From positions 32,999 through 96,998 of the forward strand of contig JANFAH010000118.1 of assembly GCA_024663395.1 (NCBI GenBank): a stretch of 64,000 nucleotides of DNA, in the 5' to 3' direction. Source of the DNA: Pisolithus tinctorius. Its lineage: Eukaryota; Basidiomycota; Agaricomycetes; Boletales; Pisolithaceae. The notes beneath the pieces were generated by a model. That model worked only from the letters and a program-made list of their open reading frames with translations, searched no databases and was not told the origin of the DNA. Position numbers and translations under genes: made by a program. This document shows, in pieces, positions 32,507 through 44,375 of the stretch (position 1 is its first letter; each line of letters begins with the position of its first letter).

Positions 32507-33609
32507 TCAGACAATGGGGGAGGGTATGGGTGCTGAGTCATGGACGACGGACTGCAAAAGATTTGCAACACGTCTGCAAGGTACGCTGGTGGCTTGCACC
32601 TTCCATCGGTCGCCTTTCCACTCCACAGGTTGCAATAGATTGTCCAGCAACTGGGTACACGCTGACGGTCTGCATCGATGTCGTGTGTTATTGGATAACG
32701 AGTCCAGTCCAATGGTACACCGAGCATCCTCAACTTGCTCAGATGCGTCTGGAGGGAAGAGCCTGCCCTTCATACACTTGACGACCTCCTTGAAACACAC
32801 CGTGGGTCTCGGTGAATCGGTGGCGGCCTGTTTACCTGCCATTCTAGGAGATCGAATGACTTGCCAGGTGGAGGTTGGGCTGGAGGGGTTGGTGGGTACC
32901 ATGAAGCTGTATTGAAATGGGGTTTCTTCTCATGTAGGGTTCGAGTAAGAATATCTCTCGGCACGAGCCTGAAACACTGAACTGTCAACGAAAATTCAGA
33001 GTAGAGCTTCCAAACTCACACCCTTGAGTAACGTTGTTGTCTCTGCGCAGCACGTCTCCGCTCGTTCTCTGTTTGCATTGGGTCTCCTCCATGGCTCTCC
33101 TATCTGCTTCCTCAAGGGCGAGGGGACCAGAAGGAACAAAGTAAACATCAAAGTCCTCGTTGATTCCAGGGTCGTCGTCAGAGCCTGTGACTTCGATGCC
33201 TTTGAGTTTGAGAAGTGTCTTGGCGAGTTGTACTACTGTCATCCAATGCGTAAGCTACCTGAACCTGGTCCTCGAGTGTGGTGGGCGGCGATGGTGTCGA
33301 GTCATAAAGGTTGGAGGAAAGGGAAGCCGAGGAAGACGAGTCAGATGAGTGGGCGGCTGAACTATCTGGCATGGGAGATGGTGACCATTCGAATACAATC
33401 GAGGGGGAAGAGGGGAGGGGAATGGTGATGGATGACTCAATGGCAGTGGGATGAGCTAGCGCACACGCATCACCCGCAGCGCTCGAGGATGGAACTGATT
33501 CCGATTGCAAAAGGAGGCTGTTGGCGGTTGCGTCCGGTAGGGAGGAGGGTTGCGGCTGCTGCTGTTGGTGTTGCTCAAGTAGATGAGCTCTCCTTTCTTC
33601 AGAAACCAC
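32507..33609 (-). pseudogene. Unrecognised Ser-rich gene remnant
   Basis: The minus strand reads a Gln/Ser-rich N-part (RRAHLLEQHQQQQPQPSSLP, PMPDSSAAHSSDSSSSASLS), then LEDQVQVAYALDD. The natural continuation VVQLAKTLLKLKGIEVTGSD, DPGINEDFDVYFVPSGPLAL is in another frame (change near 33240). After an intron-like gap (about 32965-33010) come LVPRDILTRTLHEKKPHFNT and SFDLLEWQV. The first frame has no ATG and is preceded by a stop, so the start is missing. Likely a degraded member of a multicopy fungal family; I cannot name it. Confidence 0.4.
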
Positions 33610-33892
33610 TCACCAATGCAACGAGCATGATCAGGAGAAGTGAACTATTGTTGTCGAGTAGCACAAGCCTGCCAAAAAGCGAGAGGAACGGTGTGAAAAC
33701 GAGCGAGATACTCATTTGTGTCACAGCCACTCATTCCTTATTAGGTCTTTGGTGATGACACAGTTAGATGTCAGATCTTATCCTCAGCTTGCATCACAGA
33801 TTTACAGGGTTGCATCAGACATAAAATCTAGTGTAAGTGATGGTCATCTCACCACTGATTAGCCTCTCAGTGACCTAGGAAGTATATACACC
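33610..33892. promoter_or_regulatory. Upstream region of the exon-array gene
   Basis: No coding signal. TATA-like AGTATATACACC ends just before the ATG at 33893; at that distance it is unlikely to be the true TATA box. CpG becomes scarce from here on. Confidence 0.3.
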
Positions 33893-36800
33893 ATGGAACA
33901 ACAACAATACAACAGTGGTGGGGAATCACTGATCACTGATCAGTCTTTACAGAGTGATCAGGGTACAGTGGACCAGGGGCAAGTGTACTATGGTGGGTTC
34001 CTTCATTCATTTGGCTAACTTGGCTAATCCTCCATGGCTAGGCCAACAGGATATGAATGCTGGGTTCATATCTGGAGAACAGCATTTCCATGAGTCTGGT
34101 AAGTAAGATTTATTCATTCATCTAGATGATTTGATTGATTCTCCACTACCAGGGCAATATCAAGGCAACAGTGGGGATCTACTATATTCCTCTGAGTCTG
34201 GTAAGCAGGATTTTTTCATCCATTTGATTGATTTGGTTGATTCACCCCTACCAGGGCAATATCAAGACAATAGTGGGGGTCTACTATATTCCTCTGAGTC
34301 TGGTAAGCAGGGTTTTTCCATTCATTTGATTGATTTGGTTGATTCTCCCTACCAGGGCAATATCAAGACAATAGTGGGGGTCTACTATATTCCTCTGAGT
34401 CTGGTAAGCAGGGTTGATTCATTCATTTGATTGGTTTGGTTGATTGTCCCCTACCAGGGCAATATCAAGACAACAGTGGGGGTCTACCATATTCTTCTGG
34501 GTTTGGTAAGCAATATTTTTTTATTCATTTGATTGATTTGGCTGATTGTCCCCTACCAGGGCAATATCAAGACAACAGTAGGGGTCTACCATATTCTTCT
34601 GGGTTTGGTAAGCAATATCTTTTTATTCATTTGATTGATTTGGCTGATTGTCCCCTACCAGGGCAATATCAAGACAACAGTGGGGGTCTACTATATCCCT
34701 CTGAACCTGGTAAGCATTTTTTTTTCATTCATACAGAAGTTTAATTGATTTGGTTCTACCAGGGCAAAATCAGGAAAACAGTGGGGGGTTACTATATTAC
34801 TCTGAGTCTGGTAAGTGAGATTTTTTCATTTAGAAGTTTAGTTTGGTTGATTCTCCCCTACCAGGACAATATCAGGACAATGGGGGTCTACCATATTACT
34901 CTGAGTCTGGTAAGTAATATTTTTCATTTATTTAGAAGTTTAATTGACTTGGTTGATTCTCCCCTGCCAGGCCCATACCAAACTCAACCCAGTTCTGGAG
35001 GAGGTATCTATCATCATGATTGTAAGTCCATCACTTTCATGCACTTTTGGGTAGTTCAGCTAATCTCATTGAATAGCCCAATTCCAAGGCCCTGGTGTCC
35101 CTAGTTCAGGGGGTATGTGAAAGTGTCCCCTTCATTTGCATTTTGACTGAGGCTCACCATTGGTACATTTATAGAGTCTGGTCTTCAAAGGATCATGTCT
35201 ATGACTCTTCCCCCAACCCTTGAAGATGTCTCTCGCTGGTTGCCAACTGAGGGCCATGACAACCAGTACATCATGGATGGTCAGTCCAACCATCCAGAGA
35301 ATATTTCAGGGGAGTATCCACAGGGTTTTTACCCTCCATTTCACATGGTCCCTGGTGATTCAGGCACTCAACATACTGGTAAGTCAAGAACCATCAGATT
35401 CTATACAAAGTAAATGTTGACCAGCTATTGCAGGAGAGACCACAGAGGAGACAGGAGGGTGGAAAAAGAATGTGGGGGAAGCAGGGTGGACTTTTCACCC
35501 TCCTCCCCCAGGTTCATGTAAGTCAACCTCAGTTATACCTATAATTGTCAACTCAACTGAAATTTCTTTTCAGATGTGGATCATGCCACCTTGAAAAGTA
35601 AGTCAATCTCACAGTGAAATCAATATATTTTCATGACCATTGGATTTAGATATTTATGTGCCCATCCCATATGAAGGTGAATACATACCCCCACAGGGTG
35701 TGATAGATGACCAGACATGGGCACAACTCACTGGGGCTCCACATTGGAAAAGTAAGTATAATTTGTTTCTTGAACTTTTTCCTAACTATTTGCAGTTCTC
35801 ATGGGAGATAGACTGGTTGCTGGCACAACTCCCTTAATTTCCTTTGCCCAGCCAGCTGAGGCAAGGGATCACCCCCATTCTAGGCGTAATTTGAATTGGC
35901 CAAATTCAGAGAAGTTTGGAAGTGCAAAGCGGCATGCTGAGCAGCAGTTTTCCAGTCAACTGTTACTGGCAGGGATTGACATCCCAAAAGGTGAACAAAC
36001 AGCCATGGCCCATGCTGTTTTAGAAAGGACAGTCCAAATTTACCAGCTTCCAAGAGGACTCACTTGTAAGTTCTACATTGATCTCTCAGCAATCAGTCTC
36101 TGACCTTCTATGTACTTGTAGCAGTGCATGGTAGTGAACAGGTAATACACTGTGGCATATGTGGATTCTTACTGATGAGTGATTTAGTTTGCTGATGTTC
36201 TTTTTGACCACTTGTGTGGTAACATCAGGTCACTCTTTTGAGTGGCATCTGTAGACTTTGGTATCACAACCCAATTACCTCCAAGAAAAGGGCAGGATCC
36301 CAGGGTTCAAGTGGCACCAAATTGTGAAGAGCATATTAGGAATGTTGCTGCAGAGCCATATGCATGGTGTCACAGAACTTTCAATGGTCCTACAGTGAGT
36401 GACATACCAGTTCTTACCAGAGGGCTCATGCTGACATGATCTGATAGGGACCAATCTGTGTAAAGTTCATTGACCTTCGCATTGATTTATATTTTGTCAA
36501 GGTTCTCCTATGGCTCCCAGAGTTAACCCTTATCTGGCTTGCCAATAGCCTGACTGATTTTGAATCATTCACAATTCCCATTAGGCTTATCAGCCGTGTA
36601 GTCTATTCTGTGAGTATCTATCCTACACTATTCCATGCCTGGGACAAGGACTAACACTGTAATCACATAGCTTCAATGGGCCCTGGAATTGGACATGGAT
36701 AAGGGAAATAATTTGAAACATTACATGTCCAAACGTGGGAATAGTGCAGTTGACAGAGGCAACTCAGATAGTGAAGCAGCCATTCTAGAAAGGTATGCAG

Positions 36801-36895
36801 ACCTGGAGCTGGGGATTGGTGATGCATTCCTTGATCATCAATGGGCATTGATGAACAAGACACGTTGGTATCAAGTTATGAAACAAATTCAGTAA
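33893..36895 (+). CDS. Intron-rich gene with tandemly duplicated 48-nt exons
   Basis: ATG at 33893 (MEQQQYNSGGESLITD...). About 21 exons can be traced. 33893-33992 and 34042-34098 come first, then eight repeated exons (34153-34200, 34255-34302, 34356-34403, 34458-34505, 34560-34607, 34662-34709, 34763-34810, 34865-34909). Then 34971-35021, 35077-35112, 35175-35378, 35434-35517, 35574-35597, 35650-35751, 35796-36065, 36122-36141, 36255-36394, 36502-36609 and 36671-36895. From 33893 to 36394 all introns are GT-AG and frames join, with phase-1 junctions through the array. The repeated peptide is GQYQDNSGGLLYSSES. Later segments: RNLNWPNSEKFGSAKRHAEQ, AHAVLERTVQIYQLPRGL. The join from 36394 to 36502 is out of phase, so the 3' part may be misread or decayed; the TAA at 36893 overlaps a possible donor GTAAGT. 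Family unknown; DUF6532 is a weak possibility. Confidence 0.6.
34153..34909 (+). repeat. Tandem array of eight exon-plus-intron units (about 102 bp each)
   Basis: Each unit is a 48-nt exon (GGCAATATCAAGACAA... ...CTGAGTCTG) plus a 53-54 nt intron that starts GTAAGC or GTAAGT and ends CCCTACCAG. The last unit has a 45-nt exon. All exons are multiples of 3 and all introns are in phase 1, so any number of units can be spliced in or out without frame change. Confidence 0.9.
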
Positions 36896-37689
36896 GTTAC
36901 TTTACACTCTAACATTTTGGTAGCTTCATGTATTTTCTAGGAATGCACTTTGTCCTGTCTGATTGGTTCAAATGCCACTTTGATGATAGTTACAGACTCA
37001 TGTAAATTTGTATTCAGAATTGCTGCCCAGGGCTCATGTTCTGCAGCCCCATAAACATACAGCAGTAAATGTTACTTCATATTGTTCACAGATGACTACT
37101 GTCACTACATGAAGGTCTATCTTATTGGAGTTGTGCACACAAGCTCCCTCACATCAAGTCCAGCAGTTCTGATTTGGACCCTGCTTGTTCAGCTTGACAG
37201 CCATCTCTGCCATTCAATGGTCATCTAGCAACCCCAACTGGTCCTCATCCTTTAAAGCCAAACATGTTAGATTATGAGTTAAACATATACCCCAAATAAT
37301 AATATGTATGAGACTTATGTCCACAGCCCTGACATGTAGTTGAAGAAGTTGTTACAGAGGCATGGTGTGATAGAGGGCACACCATGAGAGGATGTGGAAA
37401 GGATTGAGTATGTGCATGCACAAGGGAGGATATCATTGTGAGTACCAGTGATGTTACCAGTGATGATCAACACACTAGACAACAAGAGCCCATCATCTGC
37501 TGTATCCTCTCCCTCTGTCTCCATCACACTTGTCTGTGGTATGACATTTTGCACAGGCTCAACATCCACCATGTTGACAACCACTCAGCCCCTCCTGCAG
37601 ATGGGTGTTGACTTGGGTCTCCTGGCTTTCCCAGTCATGACACTACATTCATTACTGATATGCCCTTCCATGCAGATGTTTGGATCCTT
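36896..37689. other. CpG-depleted stretch, no gene
   Basis: Very few CG dinucleotides. The exon-array gene may have a further 3' exon here, since a GTAAGT donor follows its last codon, but stops appear at once in the candidate exon near 36941. Confidence 0.4.
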
Positions 37690-38494
37690 TCCTGGGGCGT
37701 GATATCTCACCCATTTGGATGCCAGATCTCTCACTTTTTTGGAGTCATATACTACTCAAATTGGGCTTTCAAATGCTGCATTGTATGCTGCAGTAGATGT
37801 GGAGCTCATTCAAATACCACATCTTGTGGTTCAAGGATCAGACAATTTCACAGGTATTTCAGGATTGAGTCCTCAGGAAAACGGGGACTTTGCTATAGGT
37901 GATTTCTTGGCTTTTTTTAGCCCTTTTCTTTTGCCATTTTTCAGTTATAAAGTGAAAAAGGATGACAAAAAGTGCAGAAAGACAATAAAAAGCCAAAAAA
38001 CCACCTATAGCAAAGTCCCCTTTTCCTGATGGGATTCCTCCTCACTCCTTTTGTGCTGTGTTTGTCTTGCTTTCCTTCTCCATCTCTCCTGGTTTCATTC
38101 TGTTTTGAGTGCCCATCAATAATTAACAGTCTCCTCCCCCTTGTGACTAATCTGTGCTGTGTCTCACCCATCTCACCACCAGGGCTCTCACTTCTCAGGG
38201 ATGAGATACTACTCTATGAGAGCTTTCAAATGATGTATTGTATGTCTGTCTAGATATGTTCTACCATCTCCATGAACTCCGTCAATCACCCCAGCCATTG
38301 CCATTTGAGAAATTCACCTCTCCCTACCCTTGAAGATTTAGGGTTGTATCTTGCATCTCCCTGAACCATTTCTCTCACTTTTCCTGCCATACATTCCACT
38401 AGCTGAACCCTCTCTGGGGACAACTTAGGTGTCCAATTCTGTGCAGCAGTAGTCTGAGCCACTTTTGCATATAACTCAGGATCAGGTGATCTGA
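37690..38494 (+). repeat. CpG-decayed copy of the family B repeat array
   Basis: Matches the array at 1260-2600 with CG replaced by CA or TG. For example GTCAATCACCCCAGCCATTG (38281) corresponds to GTCGATCGCCCCAGCCGTTG (2009), and CAGGATCAGGTGATCTGA (38477) to CGGGATCGGGTGGTCCGA (1928). Several units are present (near 37713, 38170, 38340). Confidence 0.8.
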
Positions 38495-38640
38495 TGTAGG
38501 GAAGACAAGGTCTTCACCTACAATATGTCCAAGTTGCCCCCTTTTTTTCTTTTCTTTTTGTTTTGCATTTTTGTTCTCTGCCTCTGGACTTAGCATCAAG
38601 CAGTCACATTGCTAACTAAGCATGCTTATAATTCAACTAA
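38495..38640 (+). mobile_element. Decayed LTR of the element A family (upstream copy)
   Basis: Starts TGTAGGGAAGACAAGGTC and shares the poly-pyrimidine block TTTTCTTTTTGTTTTGCATT, then CCTCTGGACTT and GCTAACTAAGCATG, with the LTR at 41555 and with element A read on the minus strand. The 3' end is not defined. It lies inside the decayed B array. Confidence 0.65.
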
Positions 38641-38774
38641 GCAAGATCACTACACTCAAAGGATGACTGGAGTGAACAAGTGCAAACAACAATGACAAAA
38701 CTGGATGTCAATCACAGGCTGTGAGAGTCAAGGATTGTAATTCAATGGAGATGAGGCATGACAGGTGCAGATGC

Positions 38775-38840
38775 TGAGCTCAAGAGCTCAAAGGTTTGTT
38801 TTGTTTTAGAACATTTTACTTACAACTACATTGTTCTAGG
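38775..38840 (+). repeat. Decayed intron-like core of element A type
   Basis: TGAGCTCAAGAGCTCAAAGG, then a T-rich part, ACATTTTACTTACAACTA and TTGTTCTAG followed by GGGAAACAGCTG. This is the same layout as the cores in element A (compare GGAAAACGGCTATC after the core at 18560 on the minus strand). A second copy is at 39148-39214 (GAGCCCAACAGCCC ... TTTTTACTTATGG ... TTATTCTAG). Confidence 0.75.
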
Positions 38841-40234
38841 GGAAACAGCTGTTTGCAATGAAGTATGACCAACACCTGAGCTGTTATGACATGAGAATCT
38901 ACAACAATGTACAAGGAGAAGACCCTCCCACTGGCAGCCAAAATCAAAGGTAACATTGCTTTTATTGAGCAAATGATGTCCAAGCTTGAACTGCAGCTTA
39001 CTCACTGTGTATTGCAATCACTCATTGCACTCAGGAAATACACCAATGGTAAGGTCTTGCAAGATCCCATGGAAAGAAACTGCCCAGAAGACTCAGACAT
39101 GAAGGCAGAACTACTTTCCTGGCTGCCCTGGATGTGTTTAGGCCCTTAGAGCCCAACAGCCCAAGTTCTTGTTCTTGTTTTATGACTTTTTACTTATGGT
39201 TGTGTTATTCTAGAGTAGCCAATGACATTGAAGAAGGAATGCATCAATATACAGCATGACAAGTACAACACCCACAAAATGCCAGAAGAGAAGAGTTCAA
39301 AGTGACTCTATGAACTTGCAAATTGTCAAACACCTGGCAAGAGGAGATGTCATCTCCATGTTGGATATCATACAGAGACACCATGATGTTGTGTGGAGCA
39401 GGTATCTGCTACCTCAGAAGGGGATGTAGGCTCCAGCTTAGGGATAGGCAATCTGAAGGGGTGAGTTTGACCCAAGGGGAGTTGCTCTAGCAATAGGAGG
39501 GTGATAGGGAACAAATGCAACCAAGTTGTGCATGTTGCTCAACCTGTAAATTAAAAGCACAGTGGATTAAGGGGCAGACAGGCCTCAAGCCAGCCTAGAA
39601 AAGTGTTGGAAATATGCCTGTGACTCAGTGCTAGGCAGGGGAAAGGAAAGGGGTCATCTTGACATCATTATTCTGCTTACTCTCTCTGTCTCTAACCTGG
39701 GGGCTTCAAAATTGTTATTTTTCCTGTTGATGAAGACAGGTATAAGTGTAGCTACATGCAGAGTATGTAACTATGAACTAAGCAACATCAAAAGTGAAAA
39801 GAGCAACAAGAAAGGATGGTAATTAGTTGAGATCAATGTAATAATGGCCATGAGGACAGTTTGGCATCAGCAACCAAAGGAGTGGCTATAGCAAGGGAAG
39901 TGCAAGGAAGCACAAGTGGTCCAAAGGGATGTGAATAAGAATACAGTGAGAGTGACAGAAACATGCTTACATAACTGATAGTGCTGGCCTGAAAGCAGTT
40001 GCAAGTGTTGGAACTTCATCACAATGGCCAAGGGGAGTGTCTAGTGGTCATGCAATGGCAGGAGAAGTGATTTGACCAAAAAGGGTGGAGTATTGGGTGA
40101 CCTGGAGCACAGAGGGTGTCAAAGATGCTTGGGAGTGTTGCATTTGCATCACTTTTATTGCAGAGCCCATAGACACTTAGTAGACCTCCAATTGACACTA
40201 TACACACACTCCTATTGTAGGGAGATCTCTCTCC

Positions 40235-40847
40235 CCACAATGTCCTGTTTTGTATGGGAGATATCACAGATGAATGGGATGTGTTGGACATATTGAAAGA
40301 GTCAGGCACCACATGTATTGTACAGACTGCCTCACCACAGGACAGCACAGAAGACCCCTCCATCTACTACAAGGTCAACATCAAAGGCACCCAAGCCATC
40401 ACAGCTGGAGTCCATAGACCCATCTACAAGACATTCAGGCCTGGAGACTGCCAAGTGATGGCCAGCCTATACCAAGCATATCAATGCAGCCAAACCCACA
40501 TCCAGATTGATGACAACAACAATCTGTTTGATTATAACAATGTCAGGAATGCCACACAAGTCCACCTACTCACAGTGGACAAACTCATTGCTCCTCCCTC
40601 TTACTCCTCTACCATGTTGGGTAAACCCAAACTATACCCTGAAAGTGCTAGGGTAGAACTCAACAAGTCCCTACACTGCACTCCCCCTCCCATATATGCC
40701 ACTACTGAATATCATCACATGCCACACAGCTCCACACAACCACTCAGTCCCTATGTCACACCCCCACCCAATGTCAAATCCATCCTATCCATGTTCAATA
40801 CTCCATTCAACCCACATGAACTCAAGTGCACCATCATTCATTCTTGA
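40235..40847 (+). pseudogene. ERG26: CpG-decayed ERG26 fragment, second copy
   Basis: The plus strand reads GDITDEWDVLDILKESGTTC, then DPSIYYKVNIKGTQAI, then after a deletion of the central SDR part PGDCQVMASLYQAYQ, THIQIDDNNNLFDYNN, HLLTVDKLIAPPSYSSTM, PPPIYATTEYHHMPHSS, LSPYVTPPPNVKSILSMFNT. It aligns with the copy in element A (DITDERDVLDIL, STMSSEPRLDPEGA, GPYVTPPPNAESIL). Each copy keeps parts the other lacks: this one retains the QIxDNNNLFD segment, the other retains the YxxxK region. Arg to Trp (DEW for DER) is a CGG to TGG change. It sits between the decayed LTRs at 38495 and 41555 in the same relative orientation as in element A. Not functional. Confidence 0.8.
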
Positions 40848-41288
40848 GCCAATGGACAAATGTTCTTAATCATGACTCTACAGACTTATGCACAAGAGCA
40901 AACACATTTACAACCACATTGGAAACCTTCAAAACTGTGAGGGGACACACAACATGCACAGGACATCAGAGCTGCACAGAAATTGGGCATATTAGTCTTT
41001 CAGCTTACTTCATAAAATGCCAAGTGTGCCAGCACTGCACTGTGCTAGTACCCTGTCACCATTTTGCACCATGTACTGCATTTTGAAAGGTGAACTGCCC
41101 CCCTTGCTTCATACTTGATTCATCACCAACTTGCTTACTTGTCCAGAGTTACCTCCATCATTGTCCAGTTCAAAGGTTGTCTTGGTGGTTGTGGGAGGTT
41201 GAGGTCATGTGTTCAAGGTGAAAAAGGTGGCTGGGTGTTTGTGCATGGTCAGGGGCACATTAGGAAGGGTGATGGCATGGTTCATGAG

Positions 41289-41319
41289 ATCGTGTGTGTG
41301 TGTGTGTGTCTGTGTGTGA
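41289..41319. repeat. GT-dinucleotide microsatellite
   Basis: A short interrupted run of GT (about 14 repeats with a TC interruption). Confidence 0.8.
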
Positions 41320-41554
41320 GGTCAGCAGTGTGTTTTGCAAGAGGAAGGAGTTGTGCCTTAGACAGTTGTTGGTTGAGTGCAAAGGGTACATTGCAAAGTC
41401 AAGGACATGCATAGGGTCAAGAGAGTGTTAGTGAGGACAGGTGGCATGTTCAGGAGTGGGGAGTTGAGGGGTGAAGGGTGTGTTTGTGAAGCCAAGGATG
41501 TCTGCACAAGGAGAGAGGATGGCTGAGGACAGTTGTGATCTAAACCCCCTTGGA

Positions 41555-41740
41555 TGTAGGGATAACAAGTTCTTCACCTATGAGAAGCCCAAGTTCTTTC
41601 TTTTCTTTTTGTTTTGCATTTTCATTCTGTGCCTCTGGACTTGGCACTGAGCAGCCACATTGCTGACTAAGCATGTGTGCCATGTTCATGTGAGTTCTGC
41701 TTACTATACTCATGTACAGACATCATTATGGGGTACAGTA
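41555..41740 (+). mobile_element. Decayed LTR of the element A family (downstream copy)
   Basis: TGTAGGGATAACAAGTTC, preceded by AAACCCCCTTGGA (the pre-LTR stretch also seen for LTRs A and B, so a 3' LTR). The segment GCAGCCACATTGCTGACTAA equals GCAGCCGCGTCGCTGACTAA of element A with each CG changed to CA or TG. The far end is not resolved. Confidence 0.7.
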
Positions 41741-43977
41741 GAGGAGCATGGAGTTGCAAAGGATAGTATATTTATAGTGGAACTACTTTCTTTGATATGA
41801 TTGATGAATCAATGAAATACTATTACATATGCCAGCATACTCATAACCTCAAAGCTATCATCAGGTCCAGTGGTATACATGGATACAGCTTTGCAATGTT
41901 ATATAAAGCCATCACAATGGTGAACCCAAGTATGGCCAATGGAAAATCAAGGAATATCAAGGTATAAGGCCAGTAGTGATGACTGGCCATTGATCAAATG
42001 AAGAGGCTTACATGCTGTTTGGGTCAGAATGATGTCCAAGCCTTCAGTCTCTGTAACTTGAAGGTGTTCAGAAGGAGTCCTCTACAGCACTATAAGGTGT
42101 TTGGTGGTTTGCCTTCCAGTTGTAGGCATGCACCTGGCTGGTAGCAGCATTGAGTCTGCTTACATAATCATGTAATGTGTACATAGAGATACTTCAATTT
42201 TTTCTCAATCCCTCATACTGTAGCTTGTTCACTACTAGCTATCCTTCAAATGTAGGTAGGCAGAGACATGTGGAAACCTGGTAAGTCAGTGCCATGGAAT
42301 ATACATGTCAAATGCATGATATATGATTTATGGGTTGAGATGCTCAGAAAGTCCTAGTGGTGCATCAAATTGATGCTGTGGTCCAAATATCCATATTCAT
42401 TACACTGTATGCCTGCAGGGTGGCCAATGCAATATAATGTGATTGTAGACAAGTATAAAAATTGGGAAATCTGGTCAACCACTGCTACTTACATGGCAAA
42501 CATATATGCAAAATGTGTAAATGCATAATAAATGTGTTGAAATGCTCAAGGGTGCCCAGAGAAGCACCAATGTAAGAACTCTAGCTAAAGGCACATGTTA
42601 TTTGTACTGTATGCCCACAAGTTGACAATTATCATATAATTTACATATGCACAAAGACAGATTAGGGGTGACATTATAATCTGCTGCAATGATTTTGCTA
42701 AACATATATACAGTATGCATAGGATGCAATGTCTGGGTAGAGATGCTGATCCAACCCTAAAGATGCACCAAAATGGTGTGTGCTTGTATGGTGGTTTTAT
42801 AGCCTGTCATTCCAGCAGATGTTCTGAAGGCCACTTGTACTGAGATGGCATGATTGCCACTGTCTTGGAAAACATTGACTATTTGGCACACACAAGCCAT
42901 ACTAAATATATGGCAATCCTAACATGTGCTATTTGGTCAAGTCATTTAGGCAATGTGATAACATAAGTAATGGCATAACAAGGAATAAGGCCAGTACTGA
43001 TGTATGTCTCCACACAAGTTCCAGTGTTTTCCTCTGCGCAAGTCACACATGGGGCAAGTGTTGGCAGAAAGGTGTTAAGGAAGGTGTGGTGAGTATTGGC
43101 ATGTAGATATCCGATCTAGCGTATTGTCAATACCCTCTGCCTCACGCTCTGTCAATCTTTGGGCATCTCCTTATCTGATACCCTCAAACCTCCACCTCCG
43201 CTCCACAGAATCCGAACCCTGCTCACAAAATATGCGATGATAAGGATAAAACACACCTGGGTCGCACCCCTCGTCACTAATGACAAGCTTGTCCACGTGT
43301 GTACGGCCCCTACGAGATGAGGGAGGTAGGATGTAATACCACAGATGGCATTATCGTCTCCAACAAGCATCTCCATTTATGGATACGCACATCAGTTTGG
43401 GCACTTCGGCACACGCACTGGCAGCAAACTGCTTTTTCCTGTTGTAGGAGGGTGGGAAGGTGAGGACACAGCTACATCGTGCTTAGTCAAATGTAGACGT
43501 GTTCAGCAGATCATTAACCACCCAATAGCTTGCCTCGAGCTCAGCTCATTGCTCGCGAAGCTTTCCCACTGCTCCACTGACCCACATTCGGTGGGTATAA
43601 TGATAATGTCCAGTGGTCTTTGATGTATCGTCGATTGTGGTGGACGCTCATTTGGTACGTGAACATGTCTTAGGAATGAGTATGTGATACCCAATCATCA
43701 ATTTTGGGTGTTGGTTCTTCCCAGTTTTTGTAATGCACAGTTTGTGGTTGGAGGGTTGGCACCCTGGGTTTAAATTGCTGCTGCTTAGTTTATGTGAGGA
43801 GATGCATATTCCTCTCTGATCATGCTTCTGATCGCTTTTGATAAACCATATGGAGATCGCAGACCCCAATGGAATGCCTCAATGCTGCGATCATTTGGGA
43901 TGGGCATTAGTCGATTATCTACAGGATGCAAAGTGAGCTCAGCCTTGTTGCCATGTTCCAAGCCTCTCCTGAAGGTG
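41741..43977. other. Gene-poor tract, CpG-depleted to about 43090
   Basis: AT-rich, CpG-poor sequence without recognisable proteins up to about 43090; CpG returns to normal after that. Just before the copia element an exon-like frame (about 43908-43982) reads IIYRMQSELSLVAMFQASPE and continues beyond the element at 55183. Confidence 0.4.
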
Positions 43978-43982
43978 ATATT

Positions 43983-44363
43983 TATTGCGCAGAGGACTAA
44001 TCACAGGGGGCAAGTAAGACAGAACACTTGCCTTTAGCAGTTAGGTGTTAGGCTTGAAGAAATAGGTAGTAGTTCTGAGTAGTGCTGTTGAGCACAGAGG
44101 ATGAATGTAGAATGTATTCAAACTGAGGATCTAAGCCTCAGAGGTCACTGTATATATACTACAGAGGAGTGCATGGACCAGGTGCATCTCGTATAGTAAA
44201 AACTACCTAAAGGGGTTTTACATACTAAGTACAGTGAAGAACTTTCTTGGAACATTATAGAATGAAAGTGATGTCAGTGTGATGTGCTAAATCATCTGAC
44301 ATGCCAGTATAAGCAGAACTATCACATGTATCTGGTAGTCAGTAAAGTTGGAACTTTCCAACA
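43983..44363 (-). repeat. 3' LTR of the copia element
   Basis: 381 bp; minus-strand start TGTTGGAAAGTTCC. It differs from the 5' LTR at about a dozen sites, nearly all explained by CG to TG or CA. Confidence 0.9.
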
Positions 44364-44375
44364 CTCCCCCTTGCT

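Noticed and set aside
34131..34744. Continuous plus-strand ORFs reading through the exon array
   Set aside because: They read through the GTAAGC...CCAG introns and are broken between units; the spliced reading is consistent from 33893 to 36394.
34153..34909. Simple minisatellite
   Set aside because: Splice donors and acceptors, exon length in multiples of three and constant intron phase are kept in every unit, and flanking exons join in frame.
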